A stretch of DNA of 39,151 nucleotides, taken from positions 54,008-93,158 of the forward strand of contig VBOZ01000013.1 in assembly GCA_005893305.1 (NCBI GenBank), read 5' to 3'. The position numbers and the translations under genes were made by a program. This document shows, one piece after another, positions 9,308 to 17,530 of the stretch; positions within the stretch are counted from its first letter, which is position 1, and each line of letters starts with the position of its first letter. Under the pieces are notes generated by a model. That model did no database searches, had not been told where the DNA came from, and was given only the letters and a program-made list of their open reading frames with translations. The DNA is from Candidatus Eisenbacteria bacterium (GTDB lineage: Bacteria > Eisenbacteria > RBG-16-71-46 > SZUA-252).

Positions 9308-11451
9308 CGCTTGCGGCTCGATTTCTCTCCAACGGGTTGGGGGCCCGACCGCTGCTCGCGGAGGAGCCGCTGGACGGCCTGGGTCAGCTCGCCGATCTGG
9401 ACGGGCTTCGAGAGAACCAAGTCGATTCCCGCGGTCCTTATTTGCTCTGGATCCTGCTGAACACTCCAGCCGCTGAGGAGCATGACGCGGGTGGAAGGAG
9501 AAACCTTCTTCGCTTGCTTCGCGACGTCCCAGCCGGAGAGGCCGGGCATGCTCAAATCGGTAATCACCAGGTCGAAGCGCCCGCCGGCAATCTGTTCCAA
9601 CGCATCACTTCCGCCGGCGGCCGTGTGGATCTCATGACCGAGCGGCTCCAGTACCTCAACGCAGATTTCCCGGTTGATCCCGTCGTCGTCGACGACCAGG
9701 ATCCTCCCGTGCTGGGTGGGAGCACCGGAATCGATAGCCCGCAAGTCATTGCCGGCCGCTTCGGCCGGCTGGGCCGGCGGGAAGACGAGGCCGATCGACG
9801 TCCCTTTTCCCGCCCGGCTCTCGACTTCAATCTCCCCCCCCAGGCGTCGGACGATCCCGCGAACAACGCCCATTCCAAGCCCCTGTCCATGGGTCTTGGT
9901 CGTGAAGAAGTTCTCGAACAGCCGTTCCTGAACCTCCTTGGTCATCCCGCAGCCCGTATCGGAGATCGTCACCCGGGTGCCTTTTCCACTCTTCGAAGTC
10001 GCGATCCGGATCGATCCGCCGTTCGGCATGGCCTCGACCGCGTTGAAGATCAGATTGCTGATCGCTTGGGTCAGCTCGCGGACGTTTCCAGTAATGGCTG
10101 GGACCGACGGAAGGGTTGTCTCAATCTCGATGCGGACTCCTGACGCGCTCAGCTCGCCTTGCCACTTCGGGGTCGTCAACTCCACCGCTCCGCGGACGAC
10201 ATCGTTGAGGTCCACCCGCTCGGAGGGCCGGTCCTTTCGAATTCCCGCGAAGTCCTGGAGCCGCCGCACCGTATCGGCACCCTGAAGCGCGAGCTTCTCG
10301 ACCATGCCGGCCTGCTTCAGGACGCGGTCGCGAGGAACGCCGTCCTGGTCGAGATCGCGTTGGATCAGTTGGCTGTTCATCAGGATGCCGTTGAGGAGGT
10401 TGTTGAAATCATGGGCCACACCGGCTGCCATCTCGCCGATCGCCTTGAGACGTCCGGTCACGACGAGCTCATCCTGAGTGCGCCGGAGGCTGTCGTACGC
10501 GCTTTGTAAATGCTCCGCCTGGCGGGCGCGCTCGAGCGCGACGGCCAATTGGCCGGCCAGGGCCGAGAGGTACGAGCTGTCGTCCTCGTCGAACGGCCGG
10601 CCCTCCCGTCGCCCGGTGACGTTGAGAACCCCCAGCACGTTCGTCGGCGTCCGAACGGGAACACTGACGGAAATCGGGATGGAGGCGAAGGGGCCGTGGG
10701 CGCCGGGATGCCCCCCGGCTTCCACCGCGGGATCCATCGGATCGCCGTTCGAGTAGAGCTGCTTCCCTTCCTTGGCCACGCGGCCTGCGACTCCCGACCC
10801 GAGGGGCACGCGGGTCTGGGTCACGATGTTCTTGTCGAGGCCGCGGGACGCTGCGATGGAGAGCTCCGTGCCTTGCTCATTCACGAGCATGAGCGATACG
10901 CGCTCCGCGTCGAGCTCCTTCGAGACCAGCTCGACGATGAAGTCGAGTAGCTCCTCGATGGACGTAATCGCGGCAAGGCCGGTGCCGGCGGAATTCAGGG
11001 AGCCGAGGCGTTTCACCGCCTCCTGCAGAAATTGGTTCTGCCGCGTTTGCTCTTCCTGAAGGCGCCGGTTCTCCAGACGCAGGCGGCGCTCCGATGCAGC
11101 GCGCTCCGCGACGGCCACAACGTGATCCAGCTCGAAGGGCTTGTCGATGTAGTCGTAGGCCCCCTTGCGGAGGGCATCGACGGCGGTCTTCGCGGAGGAT
11201 TGGCTGGTCATCATGATGATGGCCGCGTCCGGATCGCGCTCCTTGATTCGATCGAGGAGGCTGAGCCCGTTCATCCCGGGAAGGACGATGTCCAGGAACG
11301 CGACGGAGACCGGACCCTGCTCGAGCTTCGCGAGCGCCTCTTCCGCGGAGGAGGCTGAAGCGGTTTCATAACCCTGCTGCTGGAACAGGGTCGTCAGGAC
11401 GTATTGGACCGTCTTTTCGTCATCGACGACAAGCACGCGAGTGCGTTCCAT
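9304..11451 (-). CDS. Hybrid sensor kinase, REC-GAF-HisKA-HATPase-REC
   Basis: 715 residues, no membrane segment seen, so a cytoplasmic phosphorelay protein. REC1 covers 5-118 (phosphoacceptor D54, conserved K104). A linker helix leads to a GAF domain (about 160-310), then a histidine kinase core with H-box GVAHDFNNLLNGIL (H347), N-box around N470 (SNLIFNAVEAMP), G1 box DTGCGM and G2 box GQGLGMG, and a C-terminal REC2 (about 583-705; D632, K682). The H-box HDFNNLL is the NtrB/PAS-kinase type. The GAF domain probably senses a small ligand, and both receivers may exchange phosphate with other proteins; partners are unknown. No DNA-binding domain is present. The stop overlaps the start of the giant surface protein by four bases, so the two are probably translated together. 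Confidence 0.93.
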   Translation of the reverse strand: MERTRVLVVDDEKTVQYVLTTLFQQQGYETASASSAEEALAKLEQGPVSVAFLDIVLPGMNGLSLLDRIKERDPDAAIIMMTSQSSAKTAVDALRKGAYDYIDKPFELDHVVAVAERAASERRLRLENRRLQEEQTRQNQFLQEAVKRLGSLNSAGTGLAAITSIEELLDFIVELVSKELDAERVSLMLVNEQGTELSIAASRGLDKNIVTQTRVPLGSGVAGRVAKEGKQLYSNGDPMDPAVEAGGHPGAHGPFASIPISVSVPVRTPTNVLGVLNVTGRREGRPFDEDDSSYLSALAGQLAVALERARQAEHLQSAYDSLRRTQDELVVTGRLKAIGEMAAGVAHDFNNLLNGILMNSQLIQRDLDQDGVPRDRVLKQAGMVEKLALQGADTVRRLQDFAGIRKDRPSERVDLNDVVRGAVELTTPKWQGELSASGVRIEIETTLPSVPAITGNVRELTQAISNLIFNAVEAMPNGGSIRIATSKSGKGTRVTISDTGCGMTKEVQERLFENFFTTKTHGQGLGMGVVRGIVRRLGGEIEVESRAGKGTSIGLVFPPAQPAEAAGNDLRAIDSGAPTQHGRILVVDDDGINREICVEVLEPLGHEIHTAAGGSDALEQIAGGRFDLVITDLSMPGLSGWDVAKQAKKVSPSTRVMLLSGWSVQQDPEQIRTAGIDLVLSKPVQIGELTQAVQRLLREQRSGPQPVGEKSSRKR

Positions 11452-11604
11452 GCAGGGTCCTCGGGCGAGGGGTGCGACCTAGCCTTATTCCTGATCCAAT
11501 CGGTAGTTCGGGGCGCTATCTTTAGGCGGGGAGCGTTTCTTGGCGGGCAGCGGTCGCGGGAGGAACGCGGATCGCCGGCAGCGAACATGCGGGATCCCTT
11601 CGAC

Positions 11605-12690
11605 TTACCAGAGCGCTCCCGCGGCCTGTTCGATGAAAGGGAGCGTTACGCGGAACTCGGAGCCGTGCCCCATGCTGGACTCGGCCGAGAGGTCTCCACC
11701 CATGGCCAGGATGAGCCTCCGCGCGACCACGAGGCTCAGGCCGTGGCCCGAGGAGTGGTGCTCGATGTCCGATACGTCAAGCCCATCGAAGAGCGTAGCG
11801 ACGTGATTCGGGTCGAGCCCCGGCCCTCGGTCGATGAACGAGACGATGGGCCGCGTCGGGTCTGTCCCGATCCGAATTCGAATGGGACCCCCGCGCGGGC
11901 TGACGCGGATTGCATTGTCGAGGAGCGACTCGAAAATCGTGAAGAGATGGCCTGGATGGATGCAGCCGATGAGAAAAGGAGGGCCTTCGATCTCCACGTT
12001 GCAATCGCGAGCCGCGAGTCGGTCTTGGGCGGATGCGATCGCCTGATGGATCAGGGGAACACAATCGGTCGCGACGCATTCCATCGAGATCTGCCCGCTG
12101 CGGATCGAGGCGAGGAAAGTCGCGCTATCAATGAATCGAAGAAGGCGGGTGGCCCCCACCAAGATAATACCGGCGAGGTCCCGACGCTCCGAGTCGTCCA
12201 TGGTGTCCTGATCGGAGAGCATCTCGGCAGGCGCGAAAATCTCGGACAGCGGGGTCCGGAGCTCGTGACCGAGCAGCGTCAGCAGCCTGCTCTGGAACTC
12301 GTCCACCTCTTCCACAGTCTTTAGTCGAAGGTAGACGTGCACCTTGGCGCGAAATTCATCGGGTGAGAACGGCTTCACGATGTAGTCGTCGGCGCCCGCA
12401 TCGTATCCGCGTACGCGCTCTTCGATCTTCGCGTTCGCGGAGACGAGAATCACCTTGAGGTGCTTGAGCGTCGACTCCGCGCGCAGCGTCCGGCACACGT
12501 CGTACCCGCTGACGGCAGGCATCATGATGTCCAGGAGAACGACGGCCGGCTTCAGCCGCTTGGCGGTTTCAAGCGCCTCCCGTCCGTCGGACAATCCGGT
12601 GACGTCGCACTCCTCTCCGAGAAGCTCTTCGATGATGGCCAGGTTCATCGGTTCGTCATCGACGACCAGGATTTTGGGACGCTGCGGCAC
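11605..12690 (-). CDS. Response regulator fused to a histidine kinase
   Basis: About 361 residues from the chosen GTG at 12690, which has GAGGAG seven bases upstream; a frame extension to GTG 12717 (nine more residues) is possible but lacks such a site. The N-terminal REC domain (phosphoacceptor DIMMPA, conserved K in IVKPF) is followed directly by a HisKA segment (GHELRTPLSEI) and a HATPase domain with N-box (ESLLDNAI), G1 (DRGPGL) and G2 (GHGLSL). A receiver in front of a kinase means phosphorylation of REC may switch the kinase. It is soluble and has no sensor domain of its own. It lies 153 bp upstream of the hybrid kinase on the same strand, so the two probably form one phosphorelay that serves the giant surface protein; this is inference from order only. 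Confidence 0.9.
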   Translation of the reverse strand: MPQRPKILVVDDEPMNLAIIEELLGEECDVTGLSDGREALETAKRLKPAVVLLDIMMPAVSGYDVCRTLRAESTLKHLKVILVSANAKIEERVRGYDAGADDYIVKPFSPDEFRAKVHVYLRLKTVEEVDEFQSRLLTLLGHELRTPLSEIFAPAEMLSDQDTMDDSERRDLAGIILVGATRLLRFIDSATFLASIRSGQISMECVATDCVPLIHQAIASAQDRLAARDCNVEIEGPPFLIGCIHPGHLFTIFESLLDNAIRVSPRGGPIRIRIGTDPTRPIVSFIDRGPGLDPNHVATLFDGLDVSDIEHHSSGHGLSLVVARRLILAMGGDLSAESSMGHGSEFRVTLPFIEQAAGALW

Positions 12691-12808
12691 CGGAGAGCTC
12701 CTCGGGCTGGCGACCACGAACTAGCTAAATTCTCCTCGATTTGTCGGCCTCAACGGCTCGGAGGTTGAGGAAATTCGATGGAAGTCCCGACGGGCCATTC
12801 TGATGGGG

Positions 12809-12822
12809 GCAATCGTGCTACC
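12809..12822 (-). promoter_or_regulatory. Possible sigma-54-type -24/-12 element (weak)
   Basis: Read on the minus strand, TGG (GG at 12822-12821) and TTGC (GC at 12810-12809) have the 12-base GG-to-GC spacing of a -24/-12 promoter, about 120 bases upstream of the response regulator-kinase start. The inner CACG part of the -24 box is not matched, so this is only a candidate. Confidence 0.25.
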
Positions 12823-12890
12823 AGAGACCGGGAGCACCGTCCATAATTCGGCTGGCTGCGGAATGCCGCACGAAAAGGGGAGATTCCTGG

Positions 12891-13478
12891 ATGAAACGAT
12901 CGAGCAAGCGAGTCTGCGGGTGGGCGGCCGGGGACAACCCCCTCATGCGCCGCTACCACGACAAGGAATGGGGCGTGCCGGTGCACGACGATCGGCGCCT
13001 ATTCGAGTTTCTGACCTTGGAAGGCGCACAGGCGGGACTCTCGTGGAGGACAATCCTGGGAAAACGGGAGAATTACCGCGAGGCGTTCGCCGGCTTTGAT
13101 CCGGTGCGGGTCGCGCGATTCGATTCGAGGCGCCGGACGTCCCTCATGAACAATCCGGGCATCGTGCGAAACCGCCTCAAAATCGAGTCGACCGTGTCGA
13201 ACGCCCGCGCGTGTCTCGACGTGAGGAAGGAGTTCGGTAGCTTCAACGACTACTTGTGGCAATTCGTAGATGGGAAGCCGCTCCAGAATCGGCGGAGAAG
13301 CTTGCGCGAAGTTCCCGCGCGAACCCGCGTGTCGGATGCGCTCAGCATCGATCTCACGAAGCGCGGCTTCCGATTCGTCGGCTCCACCATCATGTACGCC
13401 TTCATGCAGGCGGTCGGGATGGTGAACGACCATGAGATCTCTTGCTATCGACAGCTGGAGCTTGCGCGCCGCCGCTAA
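12891..13478 (+). CDS. tag: DNA-3-methyladenine glycosylase I
   Basis: 195 residues, the usual length for Tag. It removes N3-methyladenine from alkylated DNA and starts base excision repair. Seen: CGWA near the start, YHDKEWG, LFEFLTLEGAQAGLSW, GIVRNRLKI, and the C-terminal MQAVGMVNDHEISCYR. The four zinc ligands of the family are in place (C9, H23, H181, C185, with the typical four-residue spacing of the last two), as is the catalytic-region Glu (E44) and Trp (W52). An AGGGGAG purine run precedes the ATG by about ten bases. It is divergent from the kinase genes on its left and convergent with the DinB gene on its right, so it is probably a single-gene unit. Confidence 0.97.
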   Translation: MKRSSKRVCGWAAGDNPLMRRYHDKEWGVPVHDDRRLFEFLTLEGAQAGLSWRTILGKRENYREAFAGFDPVRVARFDSRRRTSLMNNPGIVRNRLKIESTVSNARACLDVRKEFGSFNDYLWQFVDGKPLQNRRRSLREVPARTRVSDALSIDLTKRGFRFVGSTIMYAFMQAVGMVNDHEISCYRQLELARRR

Positions 13479-13514
13479 GGGGGAAGCTCGCGCCCGACCT
13501 CACGGCGCGGATGA

Positions 13515-14003
13515 TCATTTGAGCTCCGGAGCAGGCCTGAGCTCTCCGACGAAGGCCTTCGTCATGGATAGGATCTGGCCCGTGTGCATCGAGAAGTGTT
13601 CCACGAGGTGGTAGACGCACCACAACACGGTCAGCTTCTCGTCGCGCGTGGCCCGGAGTTCAAGAAGCGCCTCACCGGAGAGTCCCGCGAGGTGACGATC
13701 GACCTCGCTCATCGCCGCGCGGAGATCGGACATCAACTTCTCGGGTGAAACGGGGCCACGCCTGTCAAACTCAGCCTGACGAACGCGTCCGATCGGCTCG
13801 CCGCCGATCACTTCGACCGCCCAGTAACGGCTGCTCCCGGTCAGGTGGAGCAGCAGGTTGCCAATGCTGTTCGAGGGGTCGTTGCTCCGGGACCAGACCT
13901 GCTCCGGGGTGAGCTGAGCCAGGCAGCGCTCGATCTTCGGCATGTAGTCCTCGGTAAGGAACGCCCGGGAATCGCTGATGAATTGCCTCGACAGGTCAGG
14001 CAT
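13515..14003 (-). CDS. DinB/DUF1572-like protein
   Basis: 162 residues from the ATG at 14003, chosen because GGAGGG lies just upstream; the frame stays open for nine more codons. The protein is a four-helix DinB-superfamily member: an N-terminal helix with a conserved His (H53 in NLLLHLTG) and a C-terminal helix YHLVEHFSMHTGQI with H132, H136 and H140, which fit the metal-binding histidine triad of the fold. Members bind a divalent metal; some are thiol (bacillithiol or mycothiol) transferases, many have no known substrate. No substrate can be read here. It is the first of three unrelated-looking DinB proteins in the window. Confidence 0.85.
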   Translation of the reverse strand: MPDLSRQFISDSRAFLTEDYMPKIERCLAQLTPEQVWSRSNDPSNSIGNLLLHLTGSSRYWAVEVIGGEPIGRVRQAEFDRRGPVSPEKLMSDLRAAMSEVDRHLAGLSGEALLELRATRDEKLTVLWCVYHLVEHFSMHTGQILSMTKAFVGELRPAPELK

Positions 14004-14113
14004 GCGCCCTCCAGTGGAGTTGCATTTCAAGACAGATATGAACAGTATCAGAGTTCGCCTGCGCGAGAGCAGGGTTGAACGTGCGAGCGCCGGCCTCCGA
14101 GGGAGGGTAGGAC

Positions 14114-14757
14114 GTGTCTAAGCTGCGCCTCATGATCTCGATGGCGCTCGACGGCTTCGTTGCCGGTCCCAACCAGAGCGTGAACAACCCGCTCGGGATC
14201 GGCGGCATGCGTCTGCACGAATGGGTGTTTCCGTTGGCGGTCTGGCGCTCGACGCACGGCCTTGAAGGCGGAGAGGTCAACGAGAGCACGCGGGTCGTCG
14301 AGGAATCGCTCGAAAACATCGGAGCGACGGTGATGGGGCGCAATATGTTTGGCGGCCATCCGGGGCCGTGGGACGCCAAGAAGCCGTGGATGGGTTGGTG
14401 GGGAGCCAATCCGCCCTACCATCACCCGGTGTTCGTTCTCACCCATCACCCACGAGAGCCGCTCGCTCTCGAGGGCGGGACGACGTTCATGTTCGTCACC
14501 CAAGGGATCGAGGCGGCGCTCGAACAGGCGCGCCGAGCCGCGGGCGGCAAGGACGTGTCCCTCGCCGGCGGAGCGCGTGCCGCGCGGCAGTACCTAACCG
14601 CGGGCCTCGTTGACAGGATGGATATCCGCCTCGTGCCGATCCTCCTCGGCAGCGGCGAGCGGCTCTTCGAGGGCGTGGGCGCCGATCTACGCGTCTCGAG
14701 CTCGTCCGGACTGTCGCCACGCCAGTGGTGACGCACCTCAAGTTCGCAAGGCGTTGA
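14114..14757 (+). pseudogene. RibD C-terminal / dihydrofolate-reductase-like protein, frameshifted near the end
   Basis: The GTG start at 14114 follows GGAGGGTAGGAC. Reading gives LRLMISMALDGFVAGPNQ, then VMGRNMFGGHPGPW and DRMDIRLVPILLGSGERLF, the pattern of the RibD C-terminal (YyaP/YwjB-like) reductases, which use NADPH; the substrate of this group is mostly unknown. In the starting frame it ends early at 14731 as GADLRVSSSSGLSPRQW. Insertion of one G near 14692 restores the family C-terminus (GLELVRTVATPVVTHLKFARR) ending at 14757. The frame break is therefore a one-base deletion within a GG pair. It could be a real late mutation or a sequence error; only the last 20 or so residues are affected. 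Confidence 0.8.
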
Positions 14758-14773
14758 AAGAGGCGAGGCTTCC

Positions 14774-15577
14774 GTGATCATCGGCCTGGCTTCGCCCGGG
14801 GTGGCCTCGACCCTTGACGAGGGCCTGGACAAGATCAAGCTCCTCATGTCCGAAGCTTCCGCCCAGGGCGCGGAGATCGTGTGCTTCCCGGAAGCGTATC
14901 TGCCGGGTCTCCGGGGACAGGACTCCGAGGTATTCCTCTACAACGCCGCGCATCACGACAAGGCCCTCCACGCCGTGGCGGAGTGGGCGCGAACGTATTC
15001 GGTGGCCACGATCCTCGGGATGGAACGGCTCACGGAGGCGGGCCGGCAGATCGCGGCCTTTGTCATCGACGCCCAGGGCGAACTTCAGGGGTTCCAAACC
15101 AAGAACCAGATCGACCCGACCGAGGACCGGTTCTACGTGCCGGGAGAAACCCGGCGCCTCTTCGAGATTCGAGGGATCAAGTTTGGCGTCGTCATTTGCC
15201 ACGAGGGCTGGCGCTACCCCGAGACGGTGCGATGGGCGGCGAAGCGGGGCGCCAAGATCGTGTTTCATCCCCAGCACACGGGAAGCAATCGCGATGGCGT
15301 TCGTTTGACGGAGTGGGGCGCGTCCGGCGGCCCTTTCTACGAGAAGGCGATGATGCTTCGGAGCATGGAGAACACGATCTACTTCGCCAGCGTCAATTAC
15401 GCCCTACGCTTCCAGGAATCCGCGACATCCCTCATCACGCCTTCAGGCCGCTGCCAGGCGTACCTCCCATATGGCCAGGAGGGCGTGCTGGTGCAGGCCA
15501 TCGAGGTCGAGGAAGCGACCGGTTTGCTGGCCGGTCGGTACGCCCCTGAGCGTTATCAAGAATTTAGGCCGGGGTGA
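14774..15577 (+). CDS. Carbon-nitrogen hydrolase (nitrilase superfamily)
   Basis: 267 residues from a GTG start 16 bases after the corrected end of the preceding gene. The Glu-Lys-Cys triad of the family is visible: E40 in CFPEAYLPG, K110 in FQTKNQIDPTEDRFY, C142 in VVICHEGWRYPE. Such enzymes cleave amides, carbamoyl groups or nitriles in the cytoplasm. The triad surroundings look more like amidase/carbamoylase branches than true nitrilases, but the substrate cannot be told. A downstream motif HPQHTGSNRDG and VNYALRFQESATSLI match the general fold. It is probably cotranscribed with the reductase-like gene in front. Confidence 0.9.
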   Translation: MIIGLASPGVASTLDEGLDKIKLLMSEASAQGAEIVCFPEAYLPGLRGQDSEVFLYNAAHHDKALHAVAEWARTYSVATILGMERLTEAGRQIAAFVIDAQGELQGFQTKNQIDPTEDRFYVPGETRRLFEIRGIKFGVVICHEGWRYPETVRWAAKRGAKIVFHPQHTGSNRDGVRLTEWGASGGPFYEKAMMLRSMENTIYFASVNYALRFQESATSLITPSGRCQAYLPYGQEGVLVQAIEVEEATGLLAGRYAPERYQEFRPG

Positions 15578-15656
15578 GTGTCGAGCGCGGGCCCCTCCGT
15601 TCGACTAGCGGATAGGAGAGGATCCAAGCCGGTCGCCACAACCGAAAGGACACGCC

Positions 15657-16121
15657 ATGCTAGACACGCCGCGCATTACCAAGACGACCCCCCGCATCAC
15701 CGCCAGCATCCACATGACAATTCCGAGAGCCGAGATGCCGAAGGTCTTCGGGCCGGGCGTCGGCGAGCTGATGGCCGCCATCGCGGCTCAGGGCATCGAG
15801 CCCGCCGGCCCGGTGTTCACGCACCATCTCAAGATGGCCCCGGACATCTTTGACTTCGAGCTGAGCGTCCCGGTCAGTCGCCCCGTGGTTGCCGCGGGCC
15901 GCGTGAAGCCGACGGTGTGGCCCGCGATGAGAGTGGCTCAGACGGTATATCAGGGACCTTACGAGGGCCTTCCGGCGGCTTGGCGCGAGTTCATGGGCTG
16001 GATTTCGGCCGAGGGACACACGCCGGGCCCGGATCTCTGGGAGTGTTACATCACACACCCTGACTCGAACCCAGACCCGGCAACCTGGCGCACCGAGCTC
16101 AATCGACCGCTGGCGGATTAG
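15657..16121 (+). CDS. GyrI-like small-molecule-binding protein
   Basis: 154 residues; the ATG at 15657 has GAAAGGA seven bases upstream. The sequence follows the GyrI-like / AraC effector-binding fold: an N-terminal ITASIHMTIPRAEMPKVFG segment, a middle strand DFELSVPVSRPV, then VWPAMRVAQTVYQGPYEGLPAAWREFMGW and a C-terminal LWECYITHPDSNPDPATWRTEL. Stand-alone members bind small hydrophobic or cationic molecules; some hydrolyse or sequester toxic compounds. There is no DNA-binding domain, so it is not a regulator by itself. It sits five bases upstream of the DUF488 gene and is probably in one unit with it. Confidence 0.85.
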   Translation: MLDTPRITKTTPRITASIHMTIPRAEMPKVFGPGVGELMAAIAAQGIEPAGPVFTHHLKMAPDIFDFELSVPVSRPVVAAGRVKPTVWPAMRVAQTVYQGPYEGLPAAWREFMGWISAEGHTPGPDLWECYITHPDSNPDPATWRTELNRPLAD

Positions 16122-16126
16122 AATCG

Positions 16127-16512
16127 ATGGCCGTCCGGATCGTTCGTCTGGGTACCGACCGATCTCCGCACGAAGGGCTGCGGATCGGCACGGTCAGGCG
16201 CCCGCCGCGGGGCGTCCCAAAATCCGAGTTTTCGTCCGGCAATTGGTACGACGTCTGGCTCCCGAACTTGGCCCCTTCCCGCAGACGGTCAAGCTGGGCC
16301 TAGGCGCCAAGTCTCAGCGCGAGTGGAACGCATTCGTGAAGCGCTATCGCGCCGAGATGGCGATCCCCGAAAGCAGCCGGGTGCTTGATTTGTTGGCTGC
16401 CCTATCGCATGAGTCGAACTTCTCCGTGGGCTGCTATTGCGAAGATGAGTCCCGCTGCCATAGGTCCGTTCTCCGCGAGCTCCTTCGCGACCGAGGGGCC
16501 AAGATCCTATGA
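16127..16512 (+). pseudogene. DUF488 family protein, frameshifted
   Basis: From the ATG at 16127 the frame encodes MAVRIVRLGTDRSPHEGL, IGTVRRPPRGVP and YDVWLPNLAPS, a typical DUF488 N-terminus, and then stops soon after. The rest of the family pattern is in another frame: PQTVKLGLGAKSQREWNAF, SRVLDLLAAL, and the Cys/His motif GCYCEDESRCHRSVL, ending at 16512. One extra C in the CCC run at 16278-16280 would join the halves into a protein of about 128 residues. DUF488 has no firmly known function. Whether this is a genuine pseudogene or a sequence error cannot be decided here. Confidence 0.85.
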
Positions 16513-16582
16513 AAGGAAAATGGCCGATATGGCCTGGAGTGCCATCTCATACACCGGCCCGATTGTGCCTACGCAACAACGA

Positions 16583-16608
16583 AGGCCCCGGACTCGAGTC
16601 CGGGGCCT
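16583..16608. terminator. Bidirectional hairpin terminator
   Basis: A perfect 26-base palindrome, AGGCCCCGGA on the left arm and TCCGGGGCCT on the right around CTCGAG, lies between the convergent DUF488 gene and the secreted-protein gene. The following CTCGGTGCTTT is only weakly T-rich. The location between two gene ends fits a shared terminator. Confidence 0.75.
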
Positions 16609-16633
16609 CGGTGCTTTGGGCTATTGAGCCGTG

Positions 16634-17218
16634 TCAGGGGCGCGAATAGACCCGGAATTGCGCGATCCGGAAATCGGAATTGGTGTCGACGGTCCACATC
16701 AAGTCTTCGAGGCTCGCGTCGAACATCGAGCTTGGCGCCAGCGTGAACTTCGATTGCCCGTTGCCGCGCGTCAAATCGATGGTGCCCAGGAGACAGAGGG
16801 TCTCGCCGTTGAGGAAATCCGTCATCGTATTCGCGCAGACGTGCAGGGTTCCTCCGGGCTTCCCGAGAATTCGGACATATATGTCGTAGATTGCTGCCTG
16901 GTTCGTGGCCAGCACGGCCTGGTGATCCGAGGTGGCGTTGCAGTCCTCGATGCTCCAGCCCGTGGTCGAGTTCGTAACGCGCACCTGCGCGCCCCTGGCG
17001 TCGCGATTGACGAAGATGCGGTGACCGTCACCGCAGTTGCCGTCGTACGTCTTGCCCGCGGGATAGCCGATGACGTTGAAGTTAAATTCCAGCTTGGAGC
17101 CGGCTGGGATCGGCTTGGGATTTGCCGACGCTGGCGTCGCCACTGTCATGAGGAGAATCGAGCCGAGGAGCGACACAAGAGCAGCGGAAAAACGATTTCG
17201 AACCTGGGAGTGGCGCAT
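16634..17218 (-). CDS. Secreted protein of unknown function
   Basis: 194 residues from the ATG at 17218, chosen because it begins a clear signal peptide (MRHSQVRNRFSAALVSLLGS, hydrophobic core to LLMTVATPASA, cleavage after ASA) and has AAGGGG upstream; the frame is open further upstream but that part looks noncoding. The mature part is beta-rich with four cysteines (in DGNCGDGH, IEDCNATSD, LHVCANT, ETLCLLG), which may form two disulfides, as expected for an exported protein. No known family was recognised. It is alone, with a hairpin terminator behind it and a sigma-54-like element about 145 bases upstream. The 312 bases between this gene and the SDR gene hold only that element and its dyad. 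Confidence 0.75.
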   Translation of the reverse strand: MRHSQVRNRFSAALVSLLGSILLMTVATPASANPKPIPAGSKLEFNFNVIGYPAGKTYDGNCGDGHRIFVNRDARGAQVRVTNSTTGWSIEDCNATSDHQAVLATNQAAIYDIYVRILGKPGGTLHVCANTMTDFLNGETLCLLGTIDLTRGNGQSKFTLAPSSMFDASLEDLMWTVDTNSDFRIAQFRVYSRP

Positions 17219-17361
17219 GATTGTGCCCCTTTGGGAGTGGATCCCTCCGGCGGATGCCGAAGCGATGAGCCTGATTCGCATGGTCGGAGATGACCCTTGC
17301 CTGGAGATCGCCGCGCTCGACCCGCTCCATTCCCCCTGGAGCCGCGACGCGGGCCAATACA

Positions 17362-17393
17362 GCAGGTACCATGCCGTGTCCCGCATTGCGGGA
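17362..17393 (-). promoter_or_regulatory. Sigma-54-type -24/-12 element with adjacent dyad
   Basis: On the minus strand GGCATG, four bases, then CTGCT: GG at 17375-17374 and GC at 17363-17362, 12 bases apart as in sigma-54 promoters. Directly upstream is a perfect dyad TCCCGC-ATT-GCGGGA (17379-17393). It lies in front of the secreted-protein gene, with a predicted leader of about 130 bases. It matches the two elements at 28859 and 32307 in the GGCA and CTGC parts but lacks their upstream 17-base box. Confidence 0.45.
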
Positions 17394-17530
17394 TGCGCCG
17401 AGGCAAACCCGGCCGGGCGCCCAGGAGTCTGGTGGTGGGGATGAATTGCCAGCGATTCGCAACGTGGGGCGTGCCCTGTCTGGTGCGTTTCCGCACGCGG
17501 AGGGGCAACGGGGTGCGCGCGGTTCTCCAG

